Origin: Rhinopomastus cyanomelas
Taxonomy: Eukaryota; Chordata; Aves; Bucerotiformes; Rhinopomastidae
Direction of reading: 5' to 3'
Length of the DNA stretch: 64,000 nucleotides
Assembly: GCA_013400115.1 (NCBI GenBank)
Contig: VXBP01009023.1
Span: 62,001 to 126,000 of the forward strand
Shown in pieces: positions 47,323 to 57,966 of the stretch. A program made the position numbers and the translations under genes. Under the pieces are notes generated by a model. That model had not been told where the DNA came from, ran no database searches, and was given only the letters and a program-made list of their open reading frames with translations. Positions within the stretch are counted from its first letter, which is position 1, and each line of letters begins with the position of its first letter.

Positions 47323-49061
47323 TCAGTCACTGCTGTCACTGTCACTTCCCTCTGCTGCCTCTGGCTCAGCCTCGTCCCGCAGGTCAGCAAAGAAGTCCTC
47401 CCCACTCCCCACTGCCTTGCTGCTGAGGGCCCGCAGCGGCCCCCCCTTCTTCTTCTTCTTGCGGTAGTCATCCACCACCAACTGTGTCAGAGTTGAGATA
47501 TCCCAGAACTTCACCTTCTGGTCATGGGCACAGCTGGCCAGAAGCTGCTCACCTGGGGCCACAGCCAGCTGCTCGATGGGCTCACCTAGGTGCTGCCCCA
47601 CACAGCCCAGCACCCGGTTCGGCAGGACGTTCACTGCTCTGGGGACAGAAGGAGCCCTTTGAGGACCTCATGGGGTCCACCAGAAGCTCAGCATGGGCTT
47701 GGCACATCCTCCCTTCCCTTACTCCCAACTCCAGTCTGGTCCCACACTCTTCCCACTCTACCCCATCTCACCCCCCTGACCTTATGACTCCATCCATGGA
47801 CCCCACGCACACGATGCTGTCTGTGATGGGGACCATGCTGTCAATGGACTCAGCCCTCAGGGCGAAGCGGTCGCTAGCAGCCCCAAAGCCGTCCCAGTTG
47901 AAGAGATAGATGGTGCCTTCACTAGAGCCACATGCGACCTTCTTCCCCCTCTAGGCAAGATGGAACACAGAGGCTGAAGAAGGCGCAGAGAGATCTACAG
48001 GATCCTGCTCCACAGCAGGACCCAGTACCCACCTTCAGCAGCACAACAGACGTCAGGTCCCCATTCTGTGGCTCTGAGAGCAGCTCAAAGCGCCGCCTCT
48101 TTATGTTGAAGACACCCAGGGTGCCGTCACCACTGTGGTAGACACAAGGGGCACACTGCAAGCATGGGAGACTATATGGGGCACTTACCCCAGCCTGAAG
48201 ATGGCAACCCCACAGAGCCATCAGTACCTGGCTGTGAGCAGGATCTTCCCATTGCCATCCACTGCCATGGCACTGATGTACTCATCCTGCTGACGTGCCT
48301 CCAAGATGGCGTCACCCTTGCGTAGGTCCCAAATCTTCAGTGTCCCATCGTCATCGCCCGTGGCGAAGATGTTAGTGTCGATGGGCAGCACGCAGTTGAT
48401 GGCCGAGCTGTGGAGACCCCAGTGCTGTCATGGCGGGCGAGTGGCAACTGGGGCGTAAAGGCCACTGCTGCTGGGACACCCATACCTGTGGGCCTTGGCC
48501 AGGCGTGTCTCCAGCCGTCCCTCCTCTGCTGTCAGCATGTGGATTGCCTTGTCCTTGGACACAGTGAAGAGCTCTGGGGATGCGGTCAGTGCCCCCTGCC
48601 CTGCTGTCCCCAGTGACCCCCACACTCACTCTGCCCATCCTGGGAGAAGGCCACGTCCCGGCACGACCTGAGGTGATGTCCCGAGGACCAGAGCTGCCGG
48701 TTGTCACCCTCGGTGCGGGAGTACGAGAACCTGTGGGCACCGCGTTGGCATCACCCCCAGCCCCGGGACACACCCCACCCCCTCCTCCCGGTGACCCCCA
48801 GCTCTACTCACAGGTACACGTCGCCGTCTACGTCCCCCGCCGCCAGCAGCGGCCGCGCCGGGTGCAGAGCGATGGCGTTGGCCGGTGCCTCCAGGTCGAT
48901 GTCTTCGGGGGTCTCCCGCACCCGCCGCTCCGGGCACTCCTGGAGGGGGGGATCCGGGGAGGGGTTCAGGCCTGCGCTCACCCCCTCCATAACGCGCTCT
49001 GACGCCCCCACCTTCCCGCGCCCCAAGGCCCACGCTCCCCCACCTCCTCCGTCGCCGCCAT
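47323..49061 (-). CDS. WDR55: WDR55, WD-repeat nucleolar protein
   Basis: A nucleolar WD40 protein needed for ribosomal RNA processing in fish and mouse. Eight exons: 49061-49044, 48939-48812, 48730-48630, 48573-48486, 48407-48228, 48132-48033, 47950-47781 and 47638-47323, in phase, 366 residues (human 383). The sequence follows the family through the RETPEDIDLEAPANAIALHP start, several WD blades (VSKDKAIHML; ATGDDDGTLKIWDLRKG; SGDGTLGVFNIKRRRFELL), the last blade SCAHDQKVKFWDI, and the lysine-rich then acidic-serine tail ending SDSDSSD. The exon 6-7 junction gives LLKRGKKVACG where the human protein has tryptophan in place of arginine. The acidic N-terminal stretch of the human protein is shorter here. 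It sits downstream of IK on the same strand, as in mammals. Confidence 0.95.
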
Positions 49062-49540
49062 GGCGGTCGCGCGCACGCGCCCTGCTCGTTCGCGTGGTCC
49101 CGCCCCTTTCCAGTAGAGCACCTCCCCACCCCTGCTAGCGCTGCCACCGCTTTGAGTCCGGCCGGCCTCAGGAAACAATCTCGCAGGCCTGCCTCGCCAA
49201 CTCATTTTCTTTCCACCTACTCGGCATTGGGAGCCCCCACAGGGAGCATCTCCCCAGGAGAGAAGACGGCCTATAGACCAGGCACTACTTCTGCCCCTTT
49301 TAAAGCATGGGGCTGGCAGAGCATCCGTGTCCTGCCCTGCGGCCCAGCCAGCAATACCATTGGCTTCTGGGTTGTGAGGGCAGGTCGCCAGCTCATATCT
49401 GGCCCCACCCCAAAAGACTCCACCTATAAATACCCTTACCCCGAGAGCCAAGGAGGCTTGCTGGGTTGGGAAAGAAACCTCAGCCCACTGCTGCCCTGAG
49501 CCCAGCCCAGGTACATTCTCTCTGCCCATACAAGCAGGTG
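49062..49540. promoter_or_regulatory. WDR55 promoter and spacer to the IK 3' end
   Basis: A CpG-rich stretch immediately upstream of the WDR55 start (GCGCGCACGCGCCC near 49070, GC box CCCGCCCC near 49100) grades into ordinary sequence before the IK polyadenylation signal. No other feature was seen. Confidence 0.55.
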
Positions 49541-49561
49541 TTCAGGAAAATTTTAGACATT

Positions 49562-49567
49562 TTTATT
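49562..49567 (-). terminator. IK: IK polyadenylation signal (AATAAA)
   Basis: TTTATT on the plus strand, about 190 bases past the IK stop codon on the minus strand. Confidence 0.75.
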
Positions 49568-49758
49568 ATGTCTACAACATTTACACATCACCGGCTTTAT
49601 GGTAAACTTGGGGCATGAGCCTCAGCACAGCCGCACAGCACAAGGCTGGAGGGGACTCATGCTGCCCAGACCAGAACAGAATGTGGACGGTGCAGAGGCA
49701 AGGAGATCACACCAGCAAGCGACCATCAGGACAGGATGACATCCACAATCTGAAGGCA

Positions 49759-52700
49759 TCAGTACTTGGGACGTTTCACTTCAACCCTGGAAGTCAGAGA
49801 GGCAGGATGGTGGTGAGAATCCTATCCAGGGCTAAGCACTAATAGCCACAGTTAGACCCCACAGAACAGTGAGGAGAGAAACAACAGCTTCCCAAGGCAC
49901 CCAATGAGATGGCGCAGAGCAGCCCAAAGGCCCCGAGGAGAGGTGTCCTGCTAGCTTGGCTGAGCAGGGCAAGAACACTTTGATGGGACCGTTCTTCACT
50001 CACAACTACCCCTCAATGAGGTGGCAGGAGACAGCTGGACCCCAGAGCTGCCAAAAACAAAGACTTTACTCACCCATCAGCCTCCAACTTCTTCCTCTTC
50101 TCGATGATCTGCAAAGAAAGCACCAAGTCACATTACCCTGGAGCTAGTTGGTGGATCTCCCAGACTACACCACCAGCTCATGCCCTGCACAGACAATAGA
50201 ACAGAATGGGGTACCCACCGCGCTGATCTTCTTCCACTGCCGGTCCAGCTCTGCCTTGTCATTTGTCTCCTTGAAGCGCCGGGTCTTGCGTCCCTCAGAC
50301 ATCTTGATCCCATACTGGAAGGCTGCCCTGAGAAAGAAGGAAAAACTCACCACTTGCAGGAGATCAACTGTTCCTCCTCACCAGTTCCTTAAACCACCTC
50401 TCCCTGCTTTAAGCCCCCTGAGGACCCAGGTTTGGCCAGAGTGGCTGCTCTGTCTCCAAATCCTTGCTCAGTCCTTCACTCACTTGGGCAGAGCCTCTTT
50501 GTTGTTCATATATTCGCTGTACTCCTCCTGGGTGTCAAAGTCCCAGCGGCCCAGAGGTCCTTTCTTGTTACCCTGTAGGTACAGAACAACTCTGAGAAGC
50601 TCCTCAGCTGACACTTGTTAGGGCTTCTCACAGATCCATGAATCTAGGCAAGATCACAGCATTCCTCTGGCCCCAGTTCAACAGGCTTGCACACCCAGTG
50701 TCTGAGATACCCTCCCAGAGAAACCTCAATTAGGAGAATCTGTAGAAGAGGAAGTTGAGAGGAACAATCAAACCTCACAAACACCTCCTAGTCAAGTACC
50801 AGTGTCTCAAGCTGCTACCTGGGGCAACAGATCCCACCCAGATCCAGGCACACAGGAGATCAGCAAAGGCCAAAACAGACTGAACACAGAGCTCTAGCAT
50901 GTTCCACCTCAATACCACTCTCCAGCAGGACCTTCTTGGCTGGTACTGATACCTAGTGCTGGGCATACCTGATCCATTTTACTGTAGTCCACTTCTTCAT
51001 CACTGTCCACAGCCATGTCATCCATCCTGTAAAGAAAAGCAAGGAAAGGATTTGGAGTCCACGGGACATGGATCAGGAACTTTGAGCCATGTCTTGTGGT
51101 ACTTGGTGCCTGGATCACAGAACAGTTACTCCCAACTGTAAGCCTCTGCAGGTGAGCTGCAGCATAGAGTGTCTAAGGTTGCAAAAGCTCTGCAGCCTGA
51201 AAGGTCTTCTGCTTTGTGGCCAGAACTCAAGAAGCTCTAGACCAGCAAGAAAAGGCCAGGTCTGCCAGAACCAAGGACTTGGGGAGCATTTTCAGAGTAG
51301 GCTGCAACTTCAGTGCCAGGCCGCCTTCTCCCAAAAAGCAGCGGGGCTGATGCTCAAGTTCTGTCTGCCAGAGAGCAGCAGCCCTACACACACCAAGCTC
51401 CCAACCCACAGTTTCTCAATGCTTCCTTACGTGGCAGGGTAGCACTCGGCATAGCTGTTTGACATGCCAAAGAAGTCCCCCAGCTGCTTCTTGTCTTCTG
51501 GCTTCTTCAATGTGGCAACAGTCAAGGAAAGCACAACTGGCTGCAAGGCTGAGCACCAAAAGCCACCTCCTGACCTAATCCAACCAAACTGCAGGTCACA
51601 GAGCTTGAATCTGACATACAAGCAGCACGGCTTGGGTGCTGCTCTAAAAGGAAAAGCCCTCCCAAGTAATGAAGAACAGCCACACAGTCAGACAGTAAAG
51701 GATATGACTCTGTTCCTTCCCAGCCAGCAGCTCCAGCAAACTTCTCATTGATGGACTTGATGAGCTCCTTGGCTGAGCCGGGTCCTGGGGCAGAGAAATC
51801 ATCAGGCTGAGTAGTGGGGGAGGAGCTCACCACAATACCTGTGAGGCTGGGCACAGCCCCATTCTACACCACCAATTAATCAGGACACAGTAACAGGCAG
51901 AAGGACAGGCAGTATATGAGGCATAAGAGGAGCCAAGAGAACATCAGAGCGCGGCAAAGCAGTTCAAGCACACACAGGGCAAGGCTGGTCCTAAAAGACC
52001 CCAAATCCTCCTTGGCTTACAGACAGAAGGCTGCTTGAGCTGCTGTGTTATAAGAGAAGGATCTGCACAGGCACTCAACCCAGTATGGAGTGCAGCAGCC
52101 TGTTGGCATGAAATTCTTAACTTTCAAAACCCTCATGCGAAGCAATTTCCACCATCACAGCAGCCTCTGGGAAAATTTGGGTATCTTACAGACCAACACG
52201 CTGAATGGATCTGAAATCCAAAACCCTGCAGATCCTTATCCAAACACCCAGCCTAATTCAAATGTCCAAACTGCTTGACTCACCTTTGTCAATGTCTGTA
52301 GGCTGCAAAGAAGAAGAGATACCATGTTATCTGGGAGGGCAAAGGGGTGAGACAGAGATCAGGTGGGACAGTCCAGCTTCACAGAGACTCACCTCATCAT
52401 CAGCCTTGGGCTTCTCAAAGTAGCTGTGTCTCTTCTTTTCCTCCTCCCGGTCCCGCTCCCTGTCCCGCTCCCGGTCTCTGTCACGTTCTCGGTCCCTGTC
52501 CCGCTCCCGGTCCCTCTCACGCTCCCTTTCACGGTACCTCTCGCGCTCCTTCTCCCGTGGAATCTTTGTAGTGGAGGGCACATAATCCCCAATGTCTTCA
52601 AAGATGCTAGAAAACAACCTGTAGTTACAGGTGCTGCAAAAGCAAAGGCCACCACCACCTCTGAACTGAGACCTAATAAAGGAGCATTCAGCAACACCAC

Positions 52701-55700
52701 CAAGAGCTAAGGACGCCTAATAGAACATCTGTCAGAGGTACTACTGCTTTTCTGCTTGCTTCTGCTGCCTGGATCCACATCTTGTGAAATCAAACCCAGA
52801 GCTGGCCTCCAGTCTTGTCCTACAAACCACAGCTTGCTCCAGAAGAAGTAAACCCAAATGTGAGGCAGAGAGATTGGACCACACAGGCCATGGGCAAGGA
52901 GGCACTCACTTCATATCGGCTTCAGGGGGCTTCTTCTCATCCAGCTTTCCTGAAAGGATACAAGAGCAGTGAGCAGCACATCATCCACACTGCTGCCTGC
53001 ACTGTTCTCCTGTCCCCAGGCTGGTTTCAGGAGGATACCCTGATTCCTCTTTGGTTACCACATCAAGCTCTCTCAAGAATCCATTTTTGTTCATCCCAAA
53101 GAAGTTGGGCTTTAAACAGGAAGAGCAGAGCGCCAGGAAGCATCCTAGCAGCTGTAACTTCTCCCATGTGGACCTGCCACAGGACTCAGAGCTGTTGGAA
53201 ATTGCTGTGCTTGAAGTCCACTGCCTCATGGTGCAGGACAGCACAGCAAAAACATCGCATTCCCTTGTGATATGCTTCGAGCATTACGTACTACTTGGTT
53301 CCCTCCAGCCCCTACCTTTGTCTTTTTTCTTGAGCTTCTTGTTGCGGGTCCCTTGCCTGAGATAGGAGAGGATCTGAGTCAGTTTACTGATGACAATGTC
53401 GTTGGTAGTCAGCGTGGTCTGGGCCTGGAAGAGAAATCCCACAGGAAGTGTCAGACTCCCTTGGCAGAAGTCCTCTCAAGCAAGACCTAACTCAAAACAA
53501 TACAGTCAAGCACCCTGGACGCAAGCTGGGTACCTCCATGGTGGGGCAGTCGGCCTTGCTCCGGATCAGTGTGGTCGGGATATCAGTGTCGGCATACTCA
53601 TCATCCAGATCCACCACATAGGCCATTCTCCCTGGCAGGAACAGCTCATTCCGCTCGTAGGCCTTGTTCTTGAACAGAATGCGGTAGATGTTGCGACCTA
53701 AAGAAGGAAACGTGGAAGAGCTGCTCTTAAAATGGACTGGCCCACAGTGAAGCATATTTATCTTATCAGAAACAGCAAAATCACCACCTTCATCCGGCCC
53801 TCGCATGCAGGACACCTACACCTCACCACTTTCTCCTTCTCCCTCCAGGATTCCTCCTACAGTACACAGTGGGGAACAGTCACATCCACACAGTCTTACC
53901 AAGACGGGTCTTAAATTCTATTTTGTTCTCAGGGTCTTCATCTTTCCTGAACAGGAAGAAAATAAACACAAGTGTTGTGCTGAGGTTCTGCCTGCACTGC
54001 ACCCTCCTCTCAAGGAGGCCCCTGTGCTCAAAAATGCAAAATCCTCAGCCACTCACTTTGTTTCTTTCTGGGGCTTCTCCATCATTTCTTCCTCTTCCTT
54101 CTCCTTGCTGGCAATCTCAGCTCGTACCTGACCACAGAGTAAATACATGCATTACAGACCCATCCTGGCCACTACTGTCCATCAGAACCAGTAAGCTGTC
54201 ACCAGTGCCCCAACCCTTCAGAAATCTTTCCCAGAAAGTGAAAGCCATGCTGACAGGACTGAAGCACCCATCAGTAGCAATTGCTACCCTCTGCCCACCC
54301 TCTGTGCCTCTGGGAGCGGACAGGGCTGAAAACAAGCAGCATAGAGACATGTATGCTCACCTTCTGCAGCAGTGCAAAGTCCAAACCCTTCACCAAGTGA
54401 GTGTGCTCCATATCACCACCCAAGAACTTAGACTCCTGGATCAACTGTCGCCTCTTCTCTGCAGCAGATTTATCCCTGTGCAGCACAAAAGCCAGACCCA
54501 GTCAGGAGCCAGCCCCTCAGGAGCAGATAGGTAGAAGAAGGCCACACTGCAGGTTCACGTACGCCTCTGCTGTCGGTCCCACTGCCCTGTAGTTGGCAGT
54601 GGTGCTGATGAGCTCCGTTTCCTCGTAGTCCTTGTTCACACCATCTCTTCTCTCCTTGGCTCGGTCCCTGTACTTCTCAGCCAGCTCCCTCTCACGCTCT
54701 ATCTCCTGCTGCCGCAGCTTGGCGTAATAGCTGGGTTGGAAAAACAGCTCAGTGTTAGCAATACAGTCACATCTTTGAGGCACCAGTCAGGTAACAGACC
54801 CCTGAGGTGCCTCACCTGCCTGTTCCATTACAAACCCCTTTCCCAAAACCATCCTAAAGCATCAAGGAACACAAGATGTCTAAAGAACAGCAGGCAAGAG
54901 GAAATGGCTGTACAAAGGCTAATAAAAGAAAAACTCAGTTTTCCCACTCTCAGAGAAGAGGTAAGTACAGTCCTGCTGCATGGACATCCCCCAAAAGATA
55001 CATATGTCCCAGCACTGCCCCGCTCTAACATACACCTACACAGCCTTTCCTGCTTCTTCACTCCTGTCCTGCTGCAGCCCTCCCGCATCGGTTCCCACAG
55101 GCAGTGATGGTCATTCAGTTTGAGCTCTTCTCACTCTGCTTAGCTCCAGAACCCCAAAATAATGCAGGCCTCTCAAGGTTTTGTAGCCAAGAGATCAGAA
55201 GCTGCTTCAATGGCAGGGACGTGGTGTACTAAGACAAGGCCCAATACACTGCTTTCCCCACCTACCTCTTCTTCTTCCTCCTGCGAGCGGCTGGGTCTTC
55301 ATCTTCATTGTATTCCCGGGGCATTCTGCAAAGGAGTGAGAAACTGCATGTAGACTCTGCAGAGCCACAAAAACACAGGCAGCACCACAGAACAGTCGAT
55401 TAGACCCAGCAGGGCATCAAGACCCTCAGAGATAGAAATATGAAGCCCCAGAGGGAAAGGAAACAGACTTTATCCTACAGAATCATACTCACTCATGGTG
55501 GCGAGATTTAGATGGTGGCGCAGATGTTGGCGCAGCCCGTGGGGTCATGAGAAGCTTTCTGAAGTCTTCATTTGTCAGCTTGGACCTGCAAGGAAGAAAC
55601 CACCCCCCTCAATGAACTTCAACAGCCTGATAGTTTCCAAGGAGGCAAAAGATTTACCAGTGTGTTCTGTACAATGGATTCAGACACAAGCCTCCCATGG

Positions 55701-56419
55701 AAGGAATCTGCCACAGGTCCCACAGTCCAGCCCTGCCCTGTTGCCCCAGTGCCATACTCACTGGTGGAAGGCATGGGAGTCGTCCACATCGTGGCCGTCA
55801 GGGGCCAGTGGGTTAGAGAATGGTTCATCTGGGGGACAAGAGGAACAAGAGTGCTCAGAGCCTGCCTGCATGTGACTTCACTCCTCCATCCAACCTCAAC
55901 AACCTGCCCAGCTCGAGTCCTCATACCCCAGCCCACCCCACTGTAAATCTCCCGTGCAGAGCTTTACACCCCAACACACCCCTGGGGTATCCTCACTTCC
56001 CACCCCGAGCATGTCCTCACCCCCAGGGCAGGGAGATACCTTAAAAACCATCTAGAAAGACCTTAAAAAACCCATCTAGTTCCAACACCCACGCCCTTAC
56101 TATACCAGATTGCTCCAACCCGGCCTGAACCCTGTGGGAAAGGGCACCCACGTCAGGGAAGCATCCATGAAGGGATCCACCCGGAGGACCCACTTACCCC
56201 TCAGGCTGTCACAAGGCAGAGGGTGCCTGTGACCCCAGGGCTTCCCTGATGCCACAGGCCCAGGCTGAGCCTGCTCCGCCCCACCGCTGCTGCTCCCCCA
56301 GGTGCTGCCGGTTACCCCCACCAAGGACCAGCTACTGTGTTCCTGACGGGTTCCAGACTACGACCTGGATCCCCGAGTGACTCCCAGTCCCCCCACTACT
56401 CACTATCGCGCTCCGGCAT
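49759..56419 (-). CDS. IK: IK (RED protein), spliceosomal B-complex factor
   Basis: A nuclear spliceosome component (partner of SMU1) also tied to mitotic checkpoint control. Twenty exons: 56419-56404, 55828-55762, 55585-55493, 55325-55266, 54730-54563, 54475-54361, 54127-54057, 53946-53900, 53697-53534, 53424-53316, 52949-52910, 52606-52393, 52302-52284, 51784-51706, 51511-51431, 51026-50969, 50572-50484, 50327-50219, 50108-50074 and 49786-49759. All phases agree, giving 553 residues (human 557). The start MPERD, the YYAKLRQQEIERERE block, the ELFLPGRMAYVVDL block, the Arg-Glu/Arg-Asp repeat of exon 12 that gives RED its name, and the end VKRPKY are all clear. Intron 14 is AT-AC. Residue 6 is Asn where human has Ser. 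The start codon is 201 bases from NDUFA2 on the opposite strand. Confidence 0.97.
51512..51705 (-). other. IK: U12-type AT-AC intron of IK (intron 14)
   Basis: The intron starts ATATCCTTT and ends CCAC. A perfect U12 branch-site match TTCCTTGAC lies at 51529-51521, with the branch adenosine about 10 bases from the acceptor. No GT-AG choice restores the conserved ESLKKPED reading across the junction; the AT-AC choice does so exactly. Confidence 0.88.
52430..52565 (-). repeat. IK: Coding Arg-Glu/Arg-Asp repeat in IK exon 12
   Basis: An in-frame run of RE, RD and ER dipeptides encoded by alternating CGG/GAG/GAC-like codons. It is the RED repeat of the protein; its length varies between species by slippage. 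Confidence 0.85.
56053..56135 (-). repeat. CR1 LINE 3' fragment
   Basis: GACCTTAAAAAACCCATCTAG followed by CCAACACCCACGCCC and CCAGATTGCTCCAACCCGG is a diverged reverse-complement CR1 tail. It lies in IK intron 1. Confidence 0.6.
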
Positions 56420-56620
56420 CGCTCCACCGCTTGCTCGCTGCTCCCCTTCCCAGCACCCGTCGCGCACGCTGCCCCGCCTTCGCCTGTTCCATTGGCCGGC
56501 CGCCGAGGTCTCTGCGCTGCGATTGGCTGAAACCGCGGGGCCGCCGTGCTGCGATTGGCGGAGAAGCCGGAAACCCTGTCCCTATGTAGTTGTTGTTGTC
56601 GGGGCTCGTTGGGGGACAAG
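56420..56620. promoter_or_regulatory. Bidirectional promoter of IK and NDUFA2
   Basis: 201 CpG-rich bases between two divergent start codons. Three ATTGG motifs (inverted CCAAT, NF-Y type) lie at 56491-56495, 56522-56526 and 56554-56558, spaced about 31-32 bases, roughly three helical turns apart. No TATA box. The same gene pair is divergent in mammals. Confidence 0.85.
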
Positions 56621-57679
56621 ATGGCCGCGTCCGTGGTGAAGGGGATTGGGGGGGGGCTGGGTCGTGGCCTGCGGGAGCTCCGCGTCCACCTCTGCCAGCG
56701 CTCGGCCGGCAGCCGCGGCGTCAGGTGAAGCCCGCGAGAAGGGGTCCAGGGGGGCAGCCGGGCCCGGGTGAGGGCCTGGTGAGGAGGGGTGGACAGCAGC
56801 GCCTGAGGCCCTTGTCCGGGGGGGGGCCTGGTATTGGGGGGAACAGCAGGGCCGTAGCCCTGGCCTGAGCCCCTTGTCCCGCCCCAGGGAGTTCATCGAG
56901 CAGTACTACGTGACGCTAAAGAAGGCGAATCCCGATTTTCCCATTCTGATTCGCGAGTGCTCCGGGGTCCAGCCCAGGCTCTGGGCTCGCTACGGTAAGG
57001 GTTGGAGGCGGTGATTTACCCTGGGGAATGGCGTTACTGCTGGGAGAGGGGAGGCAAAAAAGCAGCGAGAACGTACGTTGTTGGCTTGTAGCTGTGAGCT
57101 TCCCCAGCCCCACAGTATTCCGTGTGTGAAACTGCATCTTGCGTTCTGAAACTCCGTTTGGTGTTTCAGAGCGCAAAAGCTCCTTTTTAAAGGTTTTGTT
57201 TCCTTTCTAAAGCCACACAGGCTGGAGAAAAATAATATGGAAATGTAGGCTTTTTAAGCACAAGGGTCCCAATGCTTACACAGTGCCCACTGAGGCCTCC
57301 TGGTCCTGTGACCCACAGGGGAACATCTTCCATGGTGAGGGTTTCAGTGCTAATTTACCAAAGCATTGCTAAGTGTCTTGATACAAACAGATTGAAAAGC
57401 ACCGTTGGTGGCCCTAGGATGTGGGGTGGTGGCCTCTGCACAGCCAAAGAGGCAGGGAGAGAAGTCAGGCTGCATCAGGTTTTCCTCAGGGGAAGAGTGG
57501 AGAATAAAAAGAATGTGGAAGTGGTCACTTGGGTACAGGGAAGGACCAGGTACCCACCCCCTCTCTCATCTTCTGTCTTTCCTGCAGAGTTCGGCAAGGA
57601 GAAGAGTGTGTCACTGAGTAACATGTCTGTGGATGAAGTGGCCAAGGCATTGGAGAACATTGTGAAAAACAAGGCATGA
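56621..57679 (+). CDS. NDUFA2: NDUFA2, complex I accessory subunit B8
   Basis: A small thioredoxin-fold accessory subunit of mitochondrial NADH:ubiquinone oxidoreductase, located on the N-module of the matrix arm. Three exons: 56621-56724, 56888-56994 and 57588-57679, in phase, 100 residues (human 99). The sequence follows the family: LRELRVHLCQRS, then FIEQYYVTLKKANPDFPILIRECS, PRLWARYEFGKE and VAKALENIVKNKA. One cysteine is in the LCQRS segment and the other in the RECS segment, as in human. It faces IK through a shared promoter and converges on TMCO6. Confidence 0.97.
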
Positions 57680-57727
57680 AGAAAGGCAGGCTGAGAACGT
57701 GCACATGTGAAGGCTTGACTGATGATC

Positions 57728-57733
57728 TTTATT
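57728..57733 (-). terminator. TMCO6: TMCO6 polyadenylation signal (AATAAA), inside the NDUFA2 3' region
   Basis: TTTATT on the plus strand only 49 bases after the NDUFA2 stop reads AATAAA on the minus strand, about 240 bases past the TMCO6 stop. The two transcripts probably overlap at their 3' ends. Confidence 0.65.
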
Positions 57734-57966
57734 GTAAAAAAAAATTAGATCTTTAACTTATCAATCACATAAATGCAACATGCTTATCCTGAATTTCCCA
57801 TGTTGGGCTTGAAGGCAAAAGGAGGTGCTGGAGGGAAGGACCAGCATGCCCTGTGCAGCTAGCACTGCTACTCACAGCTGGTGGTTTGACACCTTAACAG
57901 CCCGAGAAAAAACAGGGCATAGATGCCTTCTTGGAGCACAGCGGGAGGGAAGGGAGGTTGTGTGGC

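Noticed and set aside
46842..47467. Proline/serine-rich open frames on the plus strand next to WDR55
   Set aside because: They are a shadow of the C-rich antisense of the WDR55 3' UTR and last exon, with no domain, start context or splice signals.
51464..51520. GT-AG splicing for IK exons 14-15 (for example donor GA|GTCATA with acceptor TTGAAG)
   Set aside because: Every such pairing shifts the frame or deletes conserved residues; only the AT-AC pairing keeps the conserved reading.
53350..53360. GC donor within IK exon 10 (CTCAG|GCAAGG)
   Set aside because: Reading straight through gives the conserved RQGTRNKKLKKKDKG segment, so this is internal exon sequence.
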